Shown in pieces: positions 22,358 through 34,422 of a stretch of 64,000 bases of DNA (its first letter is position 1; every line of letters starts with the position of its first letter). Origin of the DNA: Helichrysum umbraculigerum (Eukaryota; Streptophyta; Magnoliopsida; Asterales; Asteraceae); contig CATIUR010000001.1 of assembly GCA_949592205.1 (NCBI GenBank), positions 334,744,250 through 334,808,249 on the forward strand, written 5' to 3'. The position numbers and the translations under genes are program-made. The notes below the pieces were generated by a model. The model was not told the origin of the DNA. It searched no databases and was given only the letters and a program-made list of their open reading frames with translations.

Positions 22358-24934
22358 ATGGAGTCTCTTAATTGGCTTCTAGCAGCAACTGTAATCACCC
22401 TACTTGTTATCTTCAAGTTACTAAACTACCCACATGCTACAAAAAACCTTCCACCGGGTCCTAAACCATGGCCCATCATCGGCAACTTTAACCTCATCGG
22501 CCCTTTACCTCACCAATCTCTTCACAAATTGTCCCAAACTTATGGCAAACTGATGTACCTAAAGTTCGGCTCAATCCCAGTTGTAGTTGCATCGTCCCCA
22601 GACATGGCTCGACTGTTTTTAAGAACCCATGATCAAATTTTTGCTTCCCGCCCATCAACTGCAGCCGGGAAACATACTACGTACAACTACAAGGATCTTA
22701 CTTGGGCCCCATACGGGCCTTATTGGAGCCAAGCTAGAAAAATCTACCTTAACGAGCTTTTTAGCGCGAAAAGACTTGGCTCCTTTGAGTACATTCGCGT
22801 TGAGGAAAGGAAAATTTTCCTCTCGCGTTTGCACAAATTGTCAGGGAAACCGCTCGTATTAAAAGAGCAACTTTCTCACTCAACTTTAAGCATAATTAGT
22901 AGGATTGTATTGGGTCGTAAGTACTTTAGTGAATCCGAAGATGAGAAGGAGATAGTGACACTTGAGGAGTTTCAAGAAATATTGGACGAGTTGTTCTTGC
23001 TAAATGGCGTGTTGAATATTGGGGATTGGATACCTTGGATAGACTTTATGGATCTACAAGGGTATGTGAAAAGGATGAAGGCGTTGTGCAAGAGACTTGA
23101 TAGGTTTCATGAACATGTACTTGAGGAGCATAGGGCACGGATGAAAGCCGAAGGAGATGAGTTTGTGGCCAAAGATATGGTTGATTCGTTACTAAAGTTA
23201 GCCGATGATCCGAATCTTCAGGTTAAGCTTGGTTCTGATGGCGTCAAGGGTCTTACACAGGTAATTAGTTACTTGATGCATTTGAGTTTTCATATGAGTT
23301 AGCAAAACGCACGGGGCGGGCATGTTGGGTAACATACGTTAATAATCATTGTACACGTGTTGAATTTAGTCGGGTTGGATAGACCAAAATACTACTACCC
23401 CCTCATAATTATTGTCCAGTTTTGACTTTCTAAAGTCTTTCTTTTCCAATTTCGACCTTAAATATTTTTGTTTGTGTTATATAATAGTCGATGAAAATTA
23501 TACCAATAAAAATACATTTAAAATCCAATCCATTAATATATTTTGCATCAGTTATTATATAACACAAACAAAAATATTTAAGACAAAGTTGAAAAATAAA
23601 GACTTCAGAAAGTCAAAACTGGGCAATAGTTATAGGACGGAGGTAATATTGTCTATTGGTTCAATTTAGTTTATAACTAGCTTGCTTTTTTAGTTATATT
23701 AAAGAGGGCCAAATGTCAAATTGTAATAAACTATAACAAAATATCTATTGTGAAAACGAATTTTCAAAACCTATATCGTGTGTATCCAATTTCAATTTAT
23801 CATGAATTGTATGTAATCTTTTGACGTGAGACTTTGTTGGATATCACGTGGGTTGCTTTTTATGAATGACACTCCAGTTAAGTTCTATGTAATTAGCAAT
23901 AATCGAAAATATAAGCCAAACGATAAAATTCTTAAAAAGCTGATACACACTAGAATTTATGTTTATTTGACTATGGAGGCTACTTGTTTTTTAAATACTA
24001 ATAGCTATTGGTTCTCTATTGTAATATTCTTGATTTATTTCTTATAAAGATAACAACATCCTGTAAGTTACTAGAAGCGTTTTGAACTGCTACCCATTGG
24101 TTCTCTATTGTAATATTCTTGTTTTTTAAATAGCTATTGGTTCTCTTCCACGATCTATAATAGAAGAATTTTGATGCATATATTAAAATATCAGTCTATT
24201 GTGAACTGCTACCCCTCATCCGAAATTTATTACTCCGTACCAAAATTTATATATATACAGAAGTTTTACAAGAGTTATACATATTATTATATGGTTGTCA
24301 ATTACAGGATTTGATAGCTGGTGGAACTGATACATCTGCAACAACCCTAGAATGGGCAATGTCGGAGCTCATCAAACAACCCCATCTTATCAAAAAGGCA
24401 ACCGAAGAGCTCGATAGGGTGATTGGCAAAGACCGATGGATCGAAGAGAGTGATTTCCCAAACCTTCCATTTGTAGAATCAATTCTAAAAGAAACCATAA
24501 GGTTGCACCCTGTAGCTGTTTTACTTGCACCACATTTAGCCCTTCAAGATTGCAATGTAGCTGGGTACGATATCGCAAAAGGGACAACTATCATTATAAA
24601 CTCGTGGGGCATTGGTCGGGACCATGATATTTGGGATGATCCGGAAAGCTTCCGACCCGAGAGGTTTTTGGGTAGGGATATAGATGTGAAAGGGCAACAT
24701 TTTGAGTTGCTTCCATTCGGGTCGGGTAGAAGGATGTGCCCGGGGTATAATCTTGGATTAAAGATGATGAGGTCAATGTTGGGGAACATGTTGCATGGGT
24801 TTAATTGGAAATTTCCTGAAAATAAGAAAGAATATAACATGGATATGAGTGAAATATATGGATTGTCTACACAGAGAAAGTTCCCGTTGATCACTATCTC
24901 TGAACCACGATTGCCTTATCATATGTACCATTAG
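22358..24934 (+). CDS. cytochrome P450, CYP71 clan, CYP92-like
   Basis: An ER-anchored haem monooxygenase of 509 aa from exons 22358-23260 and 24308-24934 (phase-0 GT-AG intron, the position usual for A-type plant P450s). The start MESLNWLLA is chosen because it begins the hydrophobic anchor (residues 4-22); an in-frame ATG 29 codons upstream overlaps the TATA box and would add a non-family extension. Seen: Pro-rich hinge LPPGPKPWP (31-39), I-helix AGGTDTS (305-311), ExxR as ETIR (363-366), PERF (418-421), haem loop FGSGRRMCPG with Cys445. All key residues are present and the length is normal. The hinge-to-C-terminus wording resembles the CYP92 family, whose members include flavonoid- and terpenoid-type oxidases. 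The substrate cannot be told. A MITE ends about 150 bp upstream. Confidence 0.92.
23261..24307 (+). other. intron of the P450 gene
   Basis: 1047 bp, GTAATT at the 5' end and TTACAG at the 3' end. It carries a Stowaway-like element at 23395-23643 and, at 24005-24150, a partly duplicated sentence (ATTGGTTCTCTATTGTAATA twice). The splice is inferred from the uninterrupted P450 alignment of exon ends. Confidence 0.85.
23395..23643. mobile_element. Stowaway-like MITE in the intron
   Basis: A nearly perfect long inverted repeat: TTGACTTTCTAAAGTC with TATTTTTGTTTGTGTTATAT on the left, and the reverse complement at 23555-23640. The right end GGACGGAGG plus TA matches the Stowaway (Tc1/mariner) terminus; the left end is slightly decayed (CTACCCCCTC). 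About 250 bp. Confidence 0.75.
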
Positions 24935-25499
24935 GTGCTACATGCTGGTTTCATGGTAAAAGAAATAATCACTACTTAAATATTGTGATATTTGTATTAT
25001 GGACATGTACTAAATGTTGTATAGTCAATAATTACTACTTAATTAAAATTGTGATTCTAGTTCTAGTTAATTAATGTATGTATAATAAGCGATGCTCTAC
25101 CATATATCATAAGCATGATAGAAGCTAGTTACTTTTCATATGTTTCATATCATGTCTACGTACTATCATGCATTAATTATGATTAAGTACGTACTTAATC
25201 AGATTGGAAAATTGATTTTTTTACTTTCATATATTCTGTTAAACATTTTACCTAATATACTGTGTTACACCTGGTTTTACCTTTCATCCAATAAAAAACG
25301 AAGTCAATGAGAGATAAAATTTTATTTTATAACGGGTGTAAAAGTCAAAGATTCAAAGAGTCAATAGACCCACGGGTCGGTCAACAAAAGTAAGTCGATA
25401 GCCATTGACCACAAGTTTTATCTTTTACAAAACAGGTTATCAACCACTTGTCAAAACGAGCCGAGTATAACAGTTAGAGAAAAAAAACACCTTGAGAGA
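24935..25499. other. 3' flank of the P450 and intergenic
   Basis: AT-rich, no gene seen. The P450 3' untranslated region and polyadenylation signal must lie in the first few hundred bases, but no single site stands out. Confidence 0.5.
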
Positions 25500-25639
25500 G
25501 TGATTAACAGTGAGAGAGACAAAACAATCGATAGAGAAGGAGAGTCAAGGAGGCTGCTAGGGCATCGAAAACACGGATGGAGGTACAACGGCAAAGACAT
25601 GGTTCAGATTCGTTCGAAGGTTAACAAAAGCCAAAAGAG

Positions 25640-26070
25640 TGTTAGGAATTGGCAGCGGAATCAAACAACCAACAACTATTAGTTGATCACTCTAATACCT
25701 GTTGATAATTAACCAACCCAACAACGCAACGTGTAATCGCGTTACACCCACAAACAATAAACGGATAAAGAATAATAAGCAAACAAGATAATCGAAAGCA
25801 ATAAAGAACACAAGGATTTAACGTGGTTATGTCCAATCTCCACCTAGGAGATTGGTTTAGTCCACGGGGCCAAACCAGAGAGTTTTCACTTTTATTATTT
25901 ACTGCTCAGGGTTACAATTACATTAGGGCTAAAATATATAGGATATTAATTACTTAGCCTCCAAGCTAACAAGTAATCTCGACGGAATGCAATTTGCATA
26001 AGCCACTAAAATACTCAAGATCTTGTTTCCATTTATTTAATCTTCACATATATAATAATATATCCTAACA
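25640..26070 (-). repeat. 3' LTR (minus sense) of the non-autonomous element
   Basis: 431 bp; it differs from its partner at about two positions (near 25699 and 25911). Confidence 0.9.
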
Positions 26071-27494
26071 ATCTCCCACTTGAAGATTAATTAAACCCCA
26101 AAACCAGTAACCCTTCACGAATCTCGTCCCTTTACAAATGTCACCTGTTCAAACTTCACACCGCCGAAATACCATTCGGGACACGCCGCTCGACCACACA
26201 GAGTCGGAAGACTTTCGACACAAAGCTACCAGAACACTCACATCATGAAACTGGGACCACTCTCTAAACACCATCATCATCTTCTAGGCCCAAGAAGATT
26301 CGTTGAAGCGTGCGAAACTTCAACTACAGGATTCTAACAAGAGACACTTATCTCTTTAACTCGTCGATTACAGCCACGTCTGATCCTGCCACCGACATGT
26401 CAACAACCATCCGTACAGAATTTCTTCCATCCGATTTTCCTTCCCAGCAATCAGAAAATCACCGATAGAACAACCCGTAGATCATCATCAAGGCTTATCA
26501 GTGAGAACGCAATCACAATCTTGAAATCTACTTCTTCATCATTCGCTTTCCTGCTGGTACTCTGACCAAAAAACATACGTATGATTTCTATGAACTCATC
26601 TTCTCCAACTCAGTCCGCTTCTACTGTACGAATCAAAATAACAACCGCGGCTCTCTGAGAAGACTCTGGTTCATAACACCCGGTCAGTCGCAAATTACTT
26701 TGCCATTGGAGAGTAACAACTAAGGTCCAAATGCTCTAGTGTTGCCGGAATTCGCACACAAAACTCGTAGAAACTTGAGATCTATTTAATCGCACAACCG
26801 TCTCAAGACTCCCACTGGTTGCCAAAACTCCCACTAGCTTCGACACTTCCCTCGGTTCCAAACTCCCTAAAGTTCCCGACACTCTCAACAATATCCGAAA
26901 GCTCAACAGGACTTACAAGATTATCCGCCTCTAACCCACAAGAAAATTCCCAATTGATTCCTCCAGAAGATTTCTATCTATCGTTGAACCAAACATCAAT
27001 CGATACCCGAGCCCAGTCGAACATTTTCTATCCGACATCTTCAACAACCAATATCTTCAAGTGTAGAAGCTCTAACCTGCCTAATCATTCCAAACCAATG
27101 GAATACCCGACCAAACATATGGTCTCTCGTTTCAATCTCGCGAGCAACAACAAACTCCCTCGATAACTCCCACTGTCGATTACCAAACGGATGTGGTACA
27201 GTTTATTACCCATCTACCCAAATCGAGAAAACTATCCTCTTGATCTCCGTAACAAACCTCACATCTTTGAGAATCCAGCCGTATCAAGTAAGTCTCAAGA
27301 ATCACATCCCACACTCGCAACATCAAACGCCTAGTCTGATAACGTTCACTTATTCTTTTGCACGGGATCGCAAAGAATAAAGAACTCGAATCCAAAACTT
27401 AGGATTCCAAAACTCTCAACCGCAACAAACAATTAATCGAAACTGATTACAGACCCATTTACCGCCACAACTAATCACCATCATAAACGCAATC

Positions 27495-27700
27495 GGCCAC
27501 CAGCCGTATCGTCGCGTCTCAATAAAAAAAAAACTTTCTGACCCATAATCGCGTCACCAAATCCCAGAAATCGCATTGCGATTTCAACACAAGATCGCGT
27601 CTCGATCATCAACAATCGCATCGCGATTGAAACCCAGATCGCGTCGCAATTTAAACCATTCGCATCGCGATTCTCAACTCGTCAGCAACTTCTTTTCTTT
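27495..27700. repeat. ATCGC/GCGAT word cluster in the leader
   Basis: Near-palindromes such as AATCGCATTGCGATT (about 27570), AATCGCATCGCGATT (about 27614) and TTCGCATCGCGATT (about 27660), with ATCGCGTC words between. It lies 240-440 bases downstream of the primer site on the minus strand, the same place as the ACGTCGCA array in the gag-only Copia element. Confidence 0.65.
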
Positions 27701-27937
27701 CTTCAACTAGTCGTAGCCCGAGCCTAACAATTTCGATAACCTGTTGCAAAATAAAATCCTACACCGTGTCTATCAATTGCTCCCCGATGGTTCTCACTTT
27801 TCTTCCGGATCAAGATCTATCCCAGATCTATATCTTCCAAACAAAACAAGAAACCCTAACCATCAAAACCTAATCTTGATCGTGCTCACATCCGCTATTG
27901 TTCCCGAATCTTCAAACCATGAAGCTCTGATACCAGT

Positions 27938-28368
27938 TGTTAGGAATTGGCAGCGGAATCAAACAACCAACAACTATTAGTTGATCACTCTAATACATGT
28001 TGATAATTAACCAACCCAACAACGCAACGTGTAATCGCGTTACACCCACAAACAATAAACGGATAAAGAATAATAAGCAAACAAGATAATCGAAAGCAAT
28101 AAAGAACACAAGGATTTAACGTGGTTATGTCCAATCTCCACCTAGGAGATTGGTTTAGTCCACGGGGCCAAACCAGAGAGTTTTCACTTTTATTATTTAC
28201 GGCTCAGGGTTACAATTACATTAGGGCTAAAATATATAGGATATTAATTACTTAGCCTCCAAGCTAACAAGTAATCTCGACGGAATGCAATTTGCATAAG
28301 CCACTAAAATACTCAAGATCTTGTTTCCATTTATTTAATCTTCACATATATAATAATATATCCTAACA
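27938..28368 (-). repeat. 5' LTR (minus sense) of the non-autonomous element
   Basis: 431 bp; next to the primer site on the minus strand. Confidence 0.9.
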
Positions 28369-29730
28369 AAGAGATCGTTTCTATTTTTCAACTTTCCGTA
28401 GTCTTGGAGTGTTGGACAGTTATGGAGAGTTTTTAAAACGCATGGGAGGCTTAGCGACATCCACATGGCTAGAGGGAGACTCAAGAAAGGGCAACATTTT
28501 GGTTTTGTAAGCTTCAAAGAGGTTAGGGATGTTAGGTACATGGTAAAGAGGCTTGATAGCATTTGGTTGGGGAGCTACAAACTTAGAGTGTTTTCTACTC
28601 GGGAAGAAGAGAGACTTGATCGAGGCAGGTAGTGTGAAGGTAAGAGGATACTCAAATGGTCAAGTCTATAAGAATATGAAGATGGAGGAACTTCAACAGA
28701 GGCGGTATGATAGGTCTTATGTTGAGGTTGCGAGATTGGGTGAAAAAAACAGTAGTAGAAACACAAAAGGTTGAAGTTTGGATGCCAAGGAGTAGTGGGG
28801 TGATCGAATCAGGAGTCAAACCGTTTTAACGAAAGTATGGACAGTGATGATGATATGGTGTGGGAACCAAGGAGTAATACGGTGGAATATCTTGAAGATA
28901 GCTTAACAGGTGTAGTCGAGAAATTGGATCACATTCGGAGAATAAAAGACTTATGATCTTCGGAAGGGGTAGGCGAATGTTCGATCAAGTATTTGGGAGG
29001 AATGAGGGTTCTTCTGAAATTCAAATCTAGTAATACGGCCAGAAATATCGTTGAAAATAATAGCCATGGTCTTAAATTTTGGATTAAAGATTTAAAACTA
29101 TGGAGTAATAAAGAAGCCGAATTTACACGTCTTACATGGTTATACATTATCGGTATGCCATTGAAGGGATGGGAGGAAGAAGCATTTAGAAAATTAGCAG
29201 AGAAGTGGGGAAAGGTCATTGATACAAGAAACTGCTCTCTAACGAACTCGAAGTCATTGGTGGTGGAAGGTTGGGTCCTTGTGTTAACGAAGTAACGGTA
29301 ATAAATAAAAGAATAGAGGAGGGTTTGGATTGGCAGGGAGTGCCACAATGTAAAAGTTTATGAGGATTCTCTCTGTGTTGGAGATACCGAGTTGGAAGAG
29401 ACATCAGTGACGGGGAGCGATGGGGTGAGGACAGTAGCGAAAAAATGGTCGATTCGTTGGATGACGACCGTGAAGATAATATGTCATCGAAGTGGGAATG
29501 ATGGGTTCGCAGACGATGGGAGATCAAAAAGCGGATGAATCGACCGGAAAAAATGGCGATAGTTTGGTTGACGGAGATGAAAATCTGGCCGGTCATGGAA
29601 TCAGAGACGAGGAGCAGGTGAACAGTCATGGTGATGGGCTCAAGATAGGAGACAACGATTGTGATTTGTATGGGGAAAGTCCCATGGATGGCATGGCGGT
29701 GCAGGTGGTCGGTATCTTCGAGGGATGATG

Positions 29731-30898
29731 CGCCACAAACGGTCGGTTCAGGAATCGTTTCCTATCGTTGCGGACCTTCCGCTTATGGCGGCACCGGTGG
29801 TAGTTTTAAATTTATAATTGTCGGGACCTAAACCTTCCGAACAATGTACTGATACTAGGTGCGAGTACATGATACTAGTAAGTGGCAAGGATGATCCAGG
29901 GTCGTTCCTCACGACGGTAGAATTGAAACAGTGCTCGTTCGGATAACTTAGTAATTAAGCTGGGTTTTTGGATAGTTGGATAGGTTTGTATTTAGTTTTC
30001 TAATTTATTAAACTACTAAAACATAAAATAAAAGGGAAGCTAGCATATATGTAACACATAAGGATGACAGAGACGTGGTTCACCATGATTTGGGGATAGT
30101 GCATACTGGGATGATGTTCATTATGGGGACACATTCAGCTAACAGATAAGTAAACTATAGGTGTAAACACCAGGACCCTACTTCTTTAGATAGATTTAGT
30201 ATGTCACTGAGTACCTAGGCTATCGTGATTCTGATCAGAGCAGGCTGCTCAATCCCCCACACTGTTCGATTAAGACTAGTGACCCATTGAGGGTGAAGGA
30301 ATAAGGTAACAGACTGCCATTTAGGTTATTCTGACATTTCTTAACACCTAAGTCTAAATGTTATTATCTAATTGTGTACTGATTATTAACTTTGTATTCT
30401 AAACTATCAGTTTTGTAGAGTCTAGGGGTTTAAGAATCTTGAACCATTGTTGGTCTTGGCTTTCATATCTAGACTCATTATAGAAGGTTTTAATAGCACA
30501 AATACTTCTGTCATGATCTAGACTCTCCTTTGCGAACAGTCATTCATCCTTAGGTATGTTTGGTAGTGTACCGTATTGTTTAGTATTTCCACAGCTTGCT
30601 AACCCTAGGTATAATCACGGTGTACAATACTTTAAGTATTTCCACAGCTATATAACCAGAGGTAGACATACGGTGTAAAATACTGTAGTAGTTCCACAGC
30701 TTGCTAACCCTAGGTATACTCATGGTGTACAGTATTTCCACAGCTATATAACTAGAGGTAGACGTGTGGTGTAAAATGCCACAACTTGCTAACCCTAGGT
30801 ATACTCGCGGTGTACAGTATTTCCACAGCCTATATAATCTGAGGTAGAGGTACGGTGTACAGTACAGTAATACTTCCACGACCAGTTATTCCTAGACC
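29731..30898. other. retroelement-derived non-coding DNA
   Basis: No gene. It contains a GATCC..GGTCGTTCCTCACGA-type stretch (about 29893) of a kind seen in large plant LARD-type elements, and a tandem repeat at 30583-30890. Boundaries are not resolved. Confidence 0.4.
30583..30890. repeat. alternating tandem repeat
   Basis: Two related units of about 50-60 bp alternate about three times: CCACAGCTTGCTAACCCTAG then GGTATA..ATGGTGTACA; and CCACAGCTATATAAC then AGAGGTAGAC..GGTGTA. Confidence 0.8.
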
Positions 30899-31374
30899 AT
30901 GTTTGTCACACCCCGCCAAATGGTAATTAAAATTAGTGAGAGTAGTTTGCGGAAGCTTAGTGACGTGGCGGGGCTGTGAGCAGTAATACAACCAATAGAT
31001 ACATACATCCAGAGCATATGGTTATTGCAGAACGAAATAGTTTAAGATGCCATTAGTTAAAGTTTTACAAAAGGTTACAGCTTAAAAAGTTGTAACAGTA
31101 ATAGTAGTAGTAGTGTTAAAAGAGTATTTTACAAAAATACATAACACAAAAGTAGATTTCATAAATATGACCACAATGAATTGCGGTTATATGAAGGAAA
31201 TCCCGTAGTCCCAAAAGCAGGGTTGTCCATCTTGATATGCATGCAGTTTCTTACTTACGCTGCTAATTCCCTGAAAAACATAGAGAAATCGTCAACAAAA
31301 TTGTTGAGTGAATTCACAAGTTTGTATATAGCGTAATAAACCATGTTGTTTATACGTTGTCAAATAGTTGTAGT

Positions 31375-31685
31375 GTAGGAAACACAAGTTTAACCAAATA
31401 AGGGAAAACATTTCCTAATAATCATAGTTGTTTATTTTGTAGGAAACACAGGTTTATCAATTAAGAGAAACATATCCTAATGTAGTAGTTTGTAGGAATC
31501 ACGGGTTATTTAATTGAAAATAACATTTCCCAAGTAGTAGTTTGTTGGAAACACAGGTTAATCTATAAAGAATAACATTTCCCAAATAGTTGCTAGTAGG
31601 AAACACAGGTTAATCTAACTAAAGATTAACATTTCCCAAAGTAGTTGTTCATAGGAAAACACTTCCTATTAATAGTTTTGTGGGA
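31375..31685. repeat. 62-bp tandem repeat in the solo LTR
   Basis: Five to six imperfect copies of TAGGAAACACAGGTTAATC ... AACATTTCCCAA with about 60-bp spacing. Confidence 0.75.
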
Positions 31686-32400
31686 AGACTTATACGGTGA
31701 TTCCTCGAAAGGTGAGCTAAACCTGTCGAGTTAAAGTAACGCGACCTAACCCTATAACCAAACCACAACTAGTAGTAGTTGTTTGCCAAATAGGACCTGT
31801 AAGTATACGCTCCAAAACTGTGGGAGGGTCGTCACGACGATAGTACTATCCATATACTCAGTGGCTAGAGTCACCTAGCTAATGGTTATAGTCTGTAGCC
31901 ATAAGGACTTTTATGCACTACATCGTAAGCCTAGGTCCGTACTAGGATTCGTTGTCTAGTTCTCAAAAATAGTAAGAAAACAACATTTCATAAATAGTAG
32001 TTCAAATAAATCGTATGAAACATCATTTCATAAACAGTTTGAGTAAATACATACAGTATTTAAATCAGTTATTGCATGCAGTAGCAAAGCAACTGCTATA
32101 TTTTTTACCCTAGGTTTTAAAAGCATTAAAACAGTAAAAAGGGGCTGTGAACTCACAGTAGATGCGCATATGTGAAAGCTAACGAGTAATAGTAGCGTTG
32201 CCCAAAGGTAGTCAACCTATACGCAATAATGTATTAACATATGTGTTTGACGATTTGTCAAATTATGCTAGTGAGTTTAGTTTGTTTTGACTATTCGTTG
32301 TTTATAAATGTTTGTACAATGCGTTGGTGATAAATGTGTTTGAAAAATAAATATTATTTTTCGAGTTATGTTTGTCGTCGAATCAATCGATATGTGTAAG

Positions 32401-32401
<1 letters not shown>

Positions 32402-32465
<64 letters not shown>

Positions 32466-32491
32466 GTATATATATATAATTTGTCGTCGTC

Positions 32492-32524
<33 letters not shown>
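32402..32524. repeat. TA microsatellites
   Basis: Two TA runs (about 60 and 40 bases) around TTCGTATATATATAATTTGTCGTCG; shorter TA runs follow to 32780. Confidence 0.9.
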
Positions 32525-32527
<3 letters not shown>

Positions 32528-33015
32528 TGTCGAATATGTTTCAAAAACATAATTTCATTTGTTACGAAAATAATCTCGTTTCAACCATTTGTATATTTAT
32601 AAAAATACACTTGTCATAAGTCCATATATATATATGTATATATATAAGTTGTCGTCGTACGTGTGTATTTACATAGTAATAGTCGGTGTCCATATATATA
32701 TATATACATACACAATTGTAGTTTGTACCAATTCGTTTTACTCGTTTTCAAATATATATACGTTTATATATATATATATCAAATAATTATTTCCGTTCTA
32801 AAAATTGTCATGTCCAATTGGCTCGTATTATTTTGAGTATATCCTTGTATAAAATAATGTCTCGTGTTCGTGTACCATTTTTGTACCAAAATTTTATATT
32901 AAAGGTTGCTAAACTCGTATCAAATATTGGTTCAGTTTTAAGCTTGATACACAACAACATAAGTACTGCGAAATTGAGCATGTAATACGCGAGTTGTGGC
33001 TTGCCTCAGTGTGTG

Positions 33016-33251
33016 ACCCGTACGGGTTTATAACCATACCCGTCCGGGTATAGTTACTCACCTATTCGGGTGTCTTAATCACCACCCTTACGGGTGTATT
33101 GTCACACCTTTTCGGGTCCTTCCCACCACCCTTACGGGTGTCATCATATACCCATTCGGGTTTAGCACGACTCACCCGTTCGGGTCACCTATCATACCCG
33201 ATCGGGTTTGGATCCTTACCCGTTCGGGTCTGGTTCCTCACCCGTTCGGGT
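33016..33251. repeat. phased ACCCGNNCGGGT palindrome array
   Basis: Eleven 12-bp units start at 33016, 33038, 33060, 33084, 33106, 33128, 33150, 33174, 33196, 33218 and 33240, that is every 22 bases with two steps of 24. Typical units are ACCCGTTCGGGT, ACCCGATCGGGT and ACCCTTACGGGT. The 10-12-base spacers share no sequence. The array lies downstream of the presumed minus-strand start. Confidence 0.92.
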
Positions 33252-34422
33252 GTGGTAATTCATGTTCCGTGTTCGGTTCGCAGTTCAGAATATCATCATA
33301 ATTCTCTATATTGTTGTTATGATTCGAATTTTAATCCTTCACAATGTTATAGTCACATTACATGTGTTCATTAAAGTGATTTTGTACATAAAATTTACTT
33401 GTACATTTTGCTAGGATTTTACATCCGACCTAAGTTTTTAGGTTTAATTTTATCCTCACCAAAATTTGACATTCTTACTTAGTTTTGTTACACAATCGAT
33501 CACCTTTATGAAATTTATTTACATAATAAGAGTAACAAATTTATAAAAGACATTTTTGACAGAGAAGTTTCCTTACAGTGGTTCAAAAGAAAATGAGATG
33601 ATGATGATGATGATGATGTGGTGATGAAGATGATGATGAAGCTGAAGATGTTATTGTTATTAGATTATGATGATGATGTTGTTGCTTCTCCTTCTACCTC
33701 CGCTTCCTTCCGAATGAAATCACGGAGCAAAATGTAGGTGGTGAATTATTGGAGAGTATGGTTGGTGTATGTGTGTGTATCGAATGAGATAAAGAAAAGA
33801 GAGGGAGTATATAAAATTATTTGGGCTCTCGATTTCAACGGGAGTATGGGTTGGCATAGGAAAATGTCCCCAGATATTTTTGAAGTGGTAAAAAGATTGA
33901 TATTTAACCCGTTAATTTCGTGCACGGGTCCATTTGTGTACCAATATTCATTCAATTTTTGTAATTATATCTTGAGGTAATTCTCCAAATACTTTGTTAT
34001 GAAGGAGAAAAATAATACTTTTATTATTTTTGACCTATGGGTACGTTTTTGTATTTGTGTGTTTTCGCGTGCAATACGTTTTAAATAAATGTATAATTGT
34101 TTTCATTTCATTTTTGTTCCAACTAGCTCACATTATATTTTCAAATAAAAATTGTTCGAAAATATTTCCTGAGTTCTTTCTGAACTTTTGTATCACCAAC
34201 GATTGTATTTGTTTTGTCCGATTCATTCCGATATTGTTTTGTATTATTTAATTTATAATTATAACTAATTATAAATTTTCATAATACTTTTTGTTCAACA
34301 GTTTTGGGCTCGCTAGACTTATCTCACATTAAAGGTTTAGTTCAAATTTGTGCAGGGAATTAGCGTAAGAATGCATGAGATTAGTGGTATAATAATACCT
34401 AATTTGGAGGAGTGTCACAATG

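Larger units (their letters stand above)
25640..28368 (-). mobile_element. non-autonomous LTR retroelement (LARD/TRIM-like), minus strand
   Basis: LTRs of 431 bp at 25640-26070 and 27938-28368 (TGTTAGGAATTGG ... ATCCTAACA). The duplication AAGAG is at 25635-25639 and 28369-28373. On the minus strand the primer site TGGTATCAGAGC lies at 27935-27924 and a purine tract (AAGTGGGAGAT) abuts 26070. The 1867-bp interior codes for nothing recognisable. The LTRs differ at about 2 positions, so it is recent and must have been mobilised in trans. The primer site type and tract fit a Copia-derived element, but no parent can be named. Confidence 0.9.
25500..29728 (+). pseudogene. LINE (L1-type) ORF1 remains, split by an LTR element
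   Basis: Coding-like sequence at 25500-25639 continues at 28374-29728; the two join in the same frame once the LTR element and one AAGAG copy are taken out. Near 28370-28600 there is an RRM-like fold with an RNP2-like FLFFNFP and an RNP1-like KKGQHFGFVSF. The part near 28990-29290 (words SNTARNIVE, TRLTWLYIIGMPLKGWEE) resembles the DUF4283-type region of plant L1 ORF1, an RNA-binding chaperone. There are several stops (for example a TAG soon after FNFP, and one near 28630) and frame changes. ORF2 (endonuclease/RT) is not found downstream. A host RNA-binding pseudogene is the alternative. Confidence 0.6.
30904..34419 (-). mobile_element. Tekay-like Gypsy solo LTR, minus strand
   Basis: Begins TGTCACACCCCGCC and ends GGAGTGTCACA (3516 bp). 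Its duplication ATGTT is at 30899-30903 and, split by the next insertion, at 34420-34422 plus 46259-46260. Read on the minus strand, the start (TGTGACACTCCTCCAAATTA) and end (CTTCCGCAAA ... GGCGGGGTGTGACA) resemble the ends of the Gypsy LTR at 15265-17747. There is no gag or pol. A minus-strand TATA-like site (TTTTATATAC) lies near 33815 with a pyrimidine-rich stretch behind it, so the RNA leader would run leftward from about 33785. Confidence 0.8.

Noticed and set aside
33016..33251. CRISPR-like look (regular repeat and unique spacer)
   Set aside because: Units are 12 bp with 10-12-bp spacers inside a plant LTR, with no cas genes; CRISPR arrays have longer repeats and spacers.
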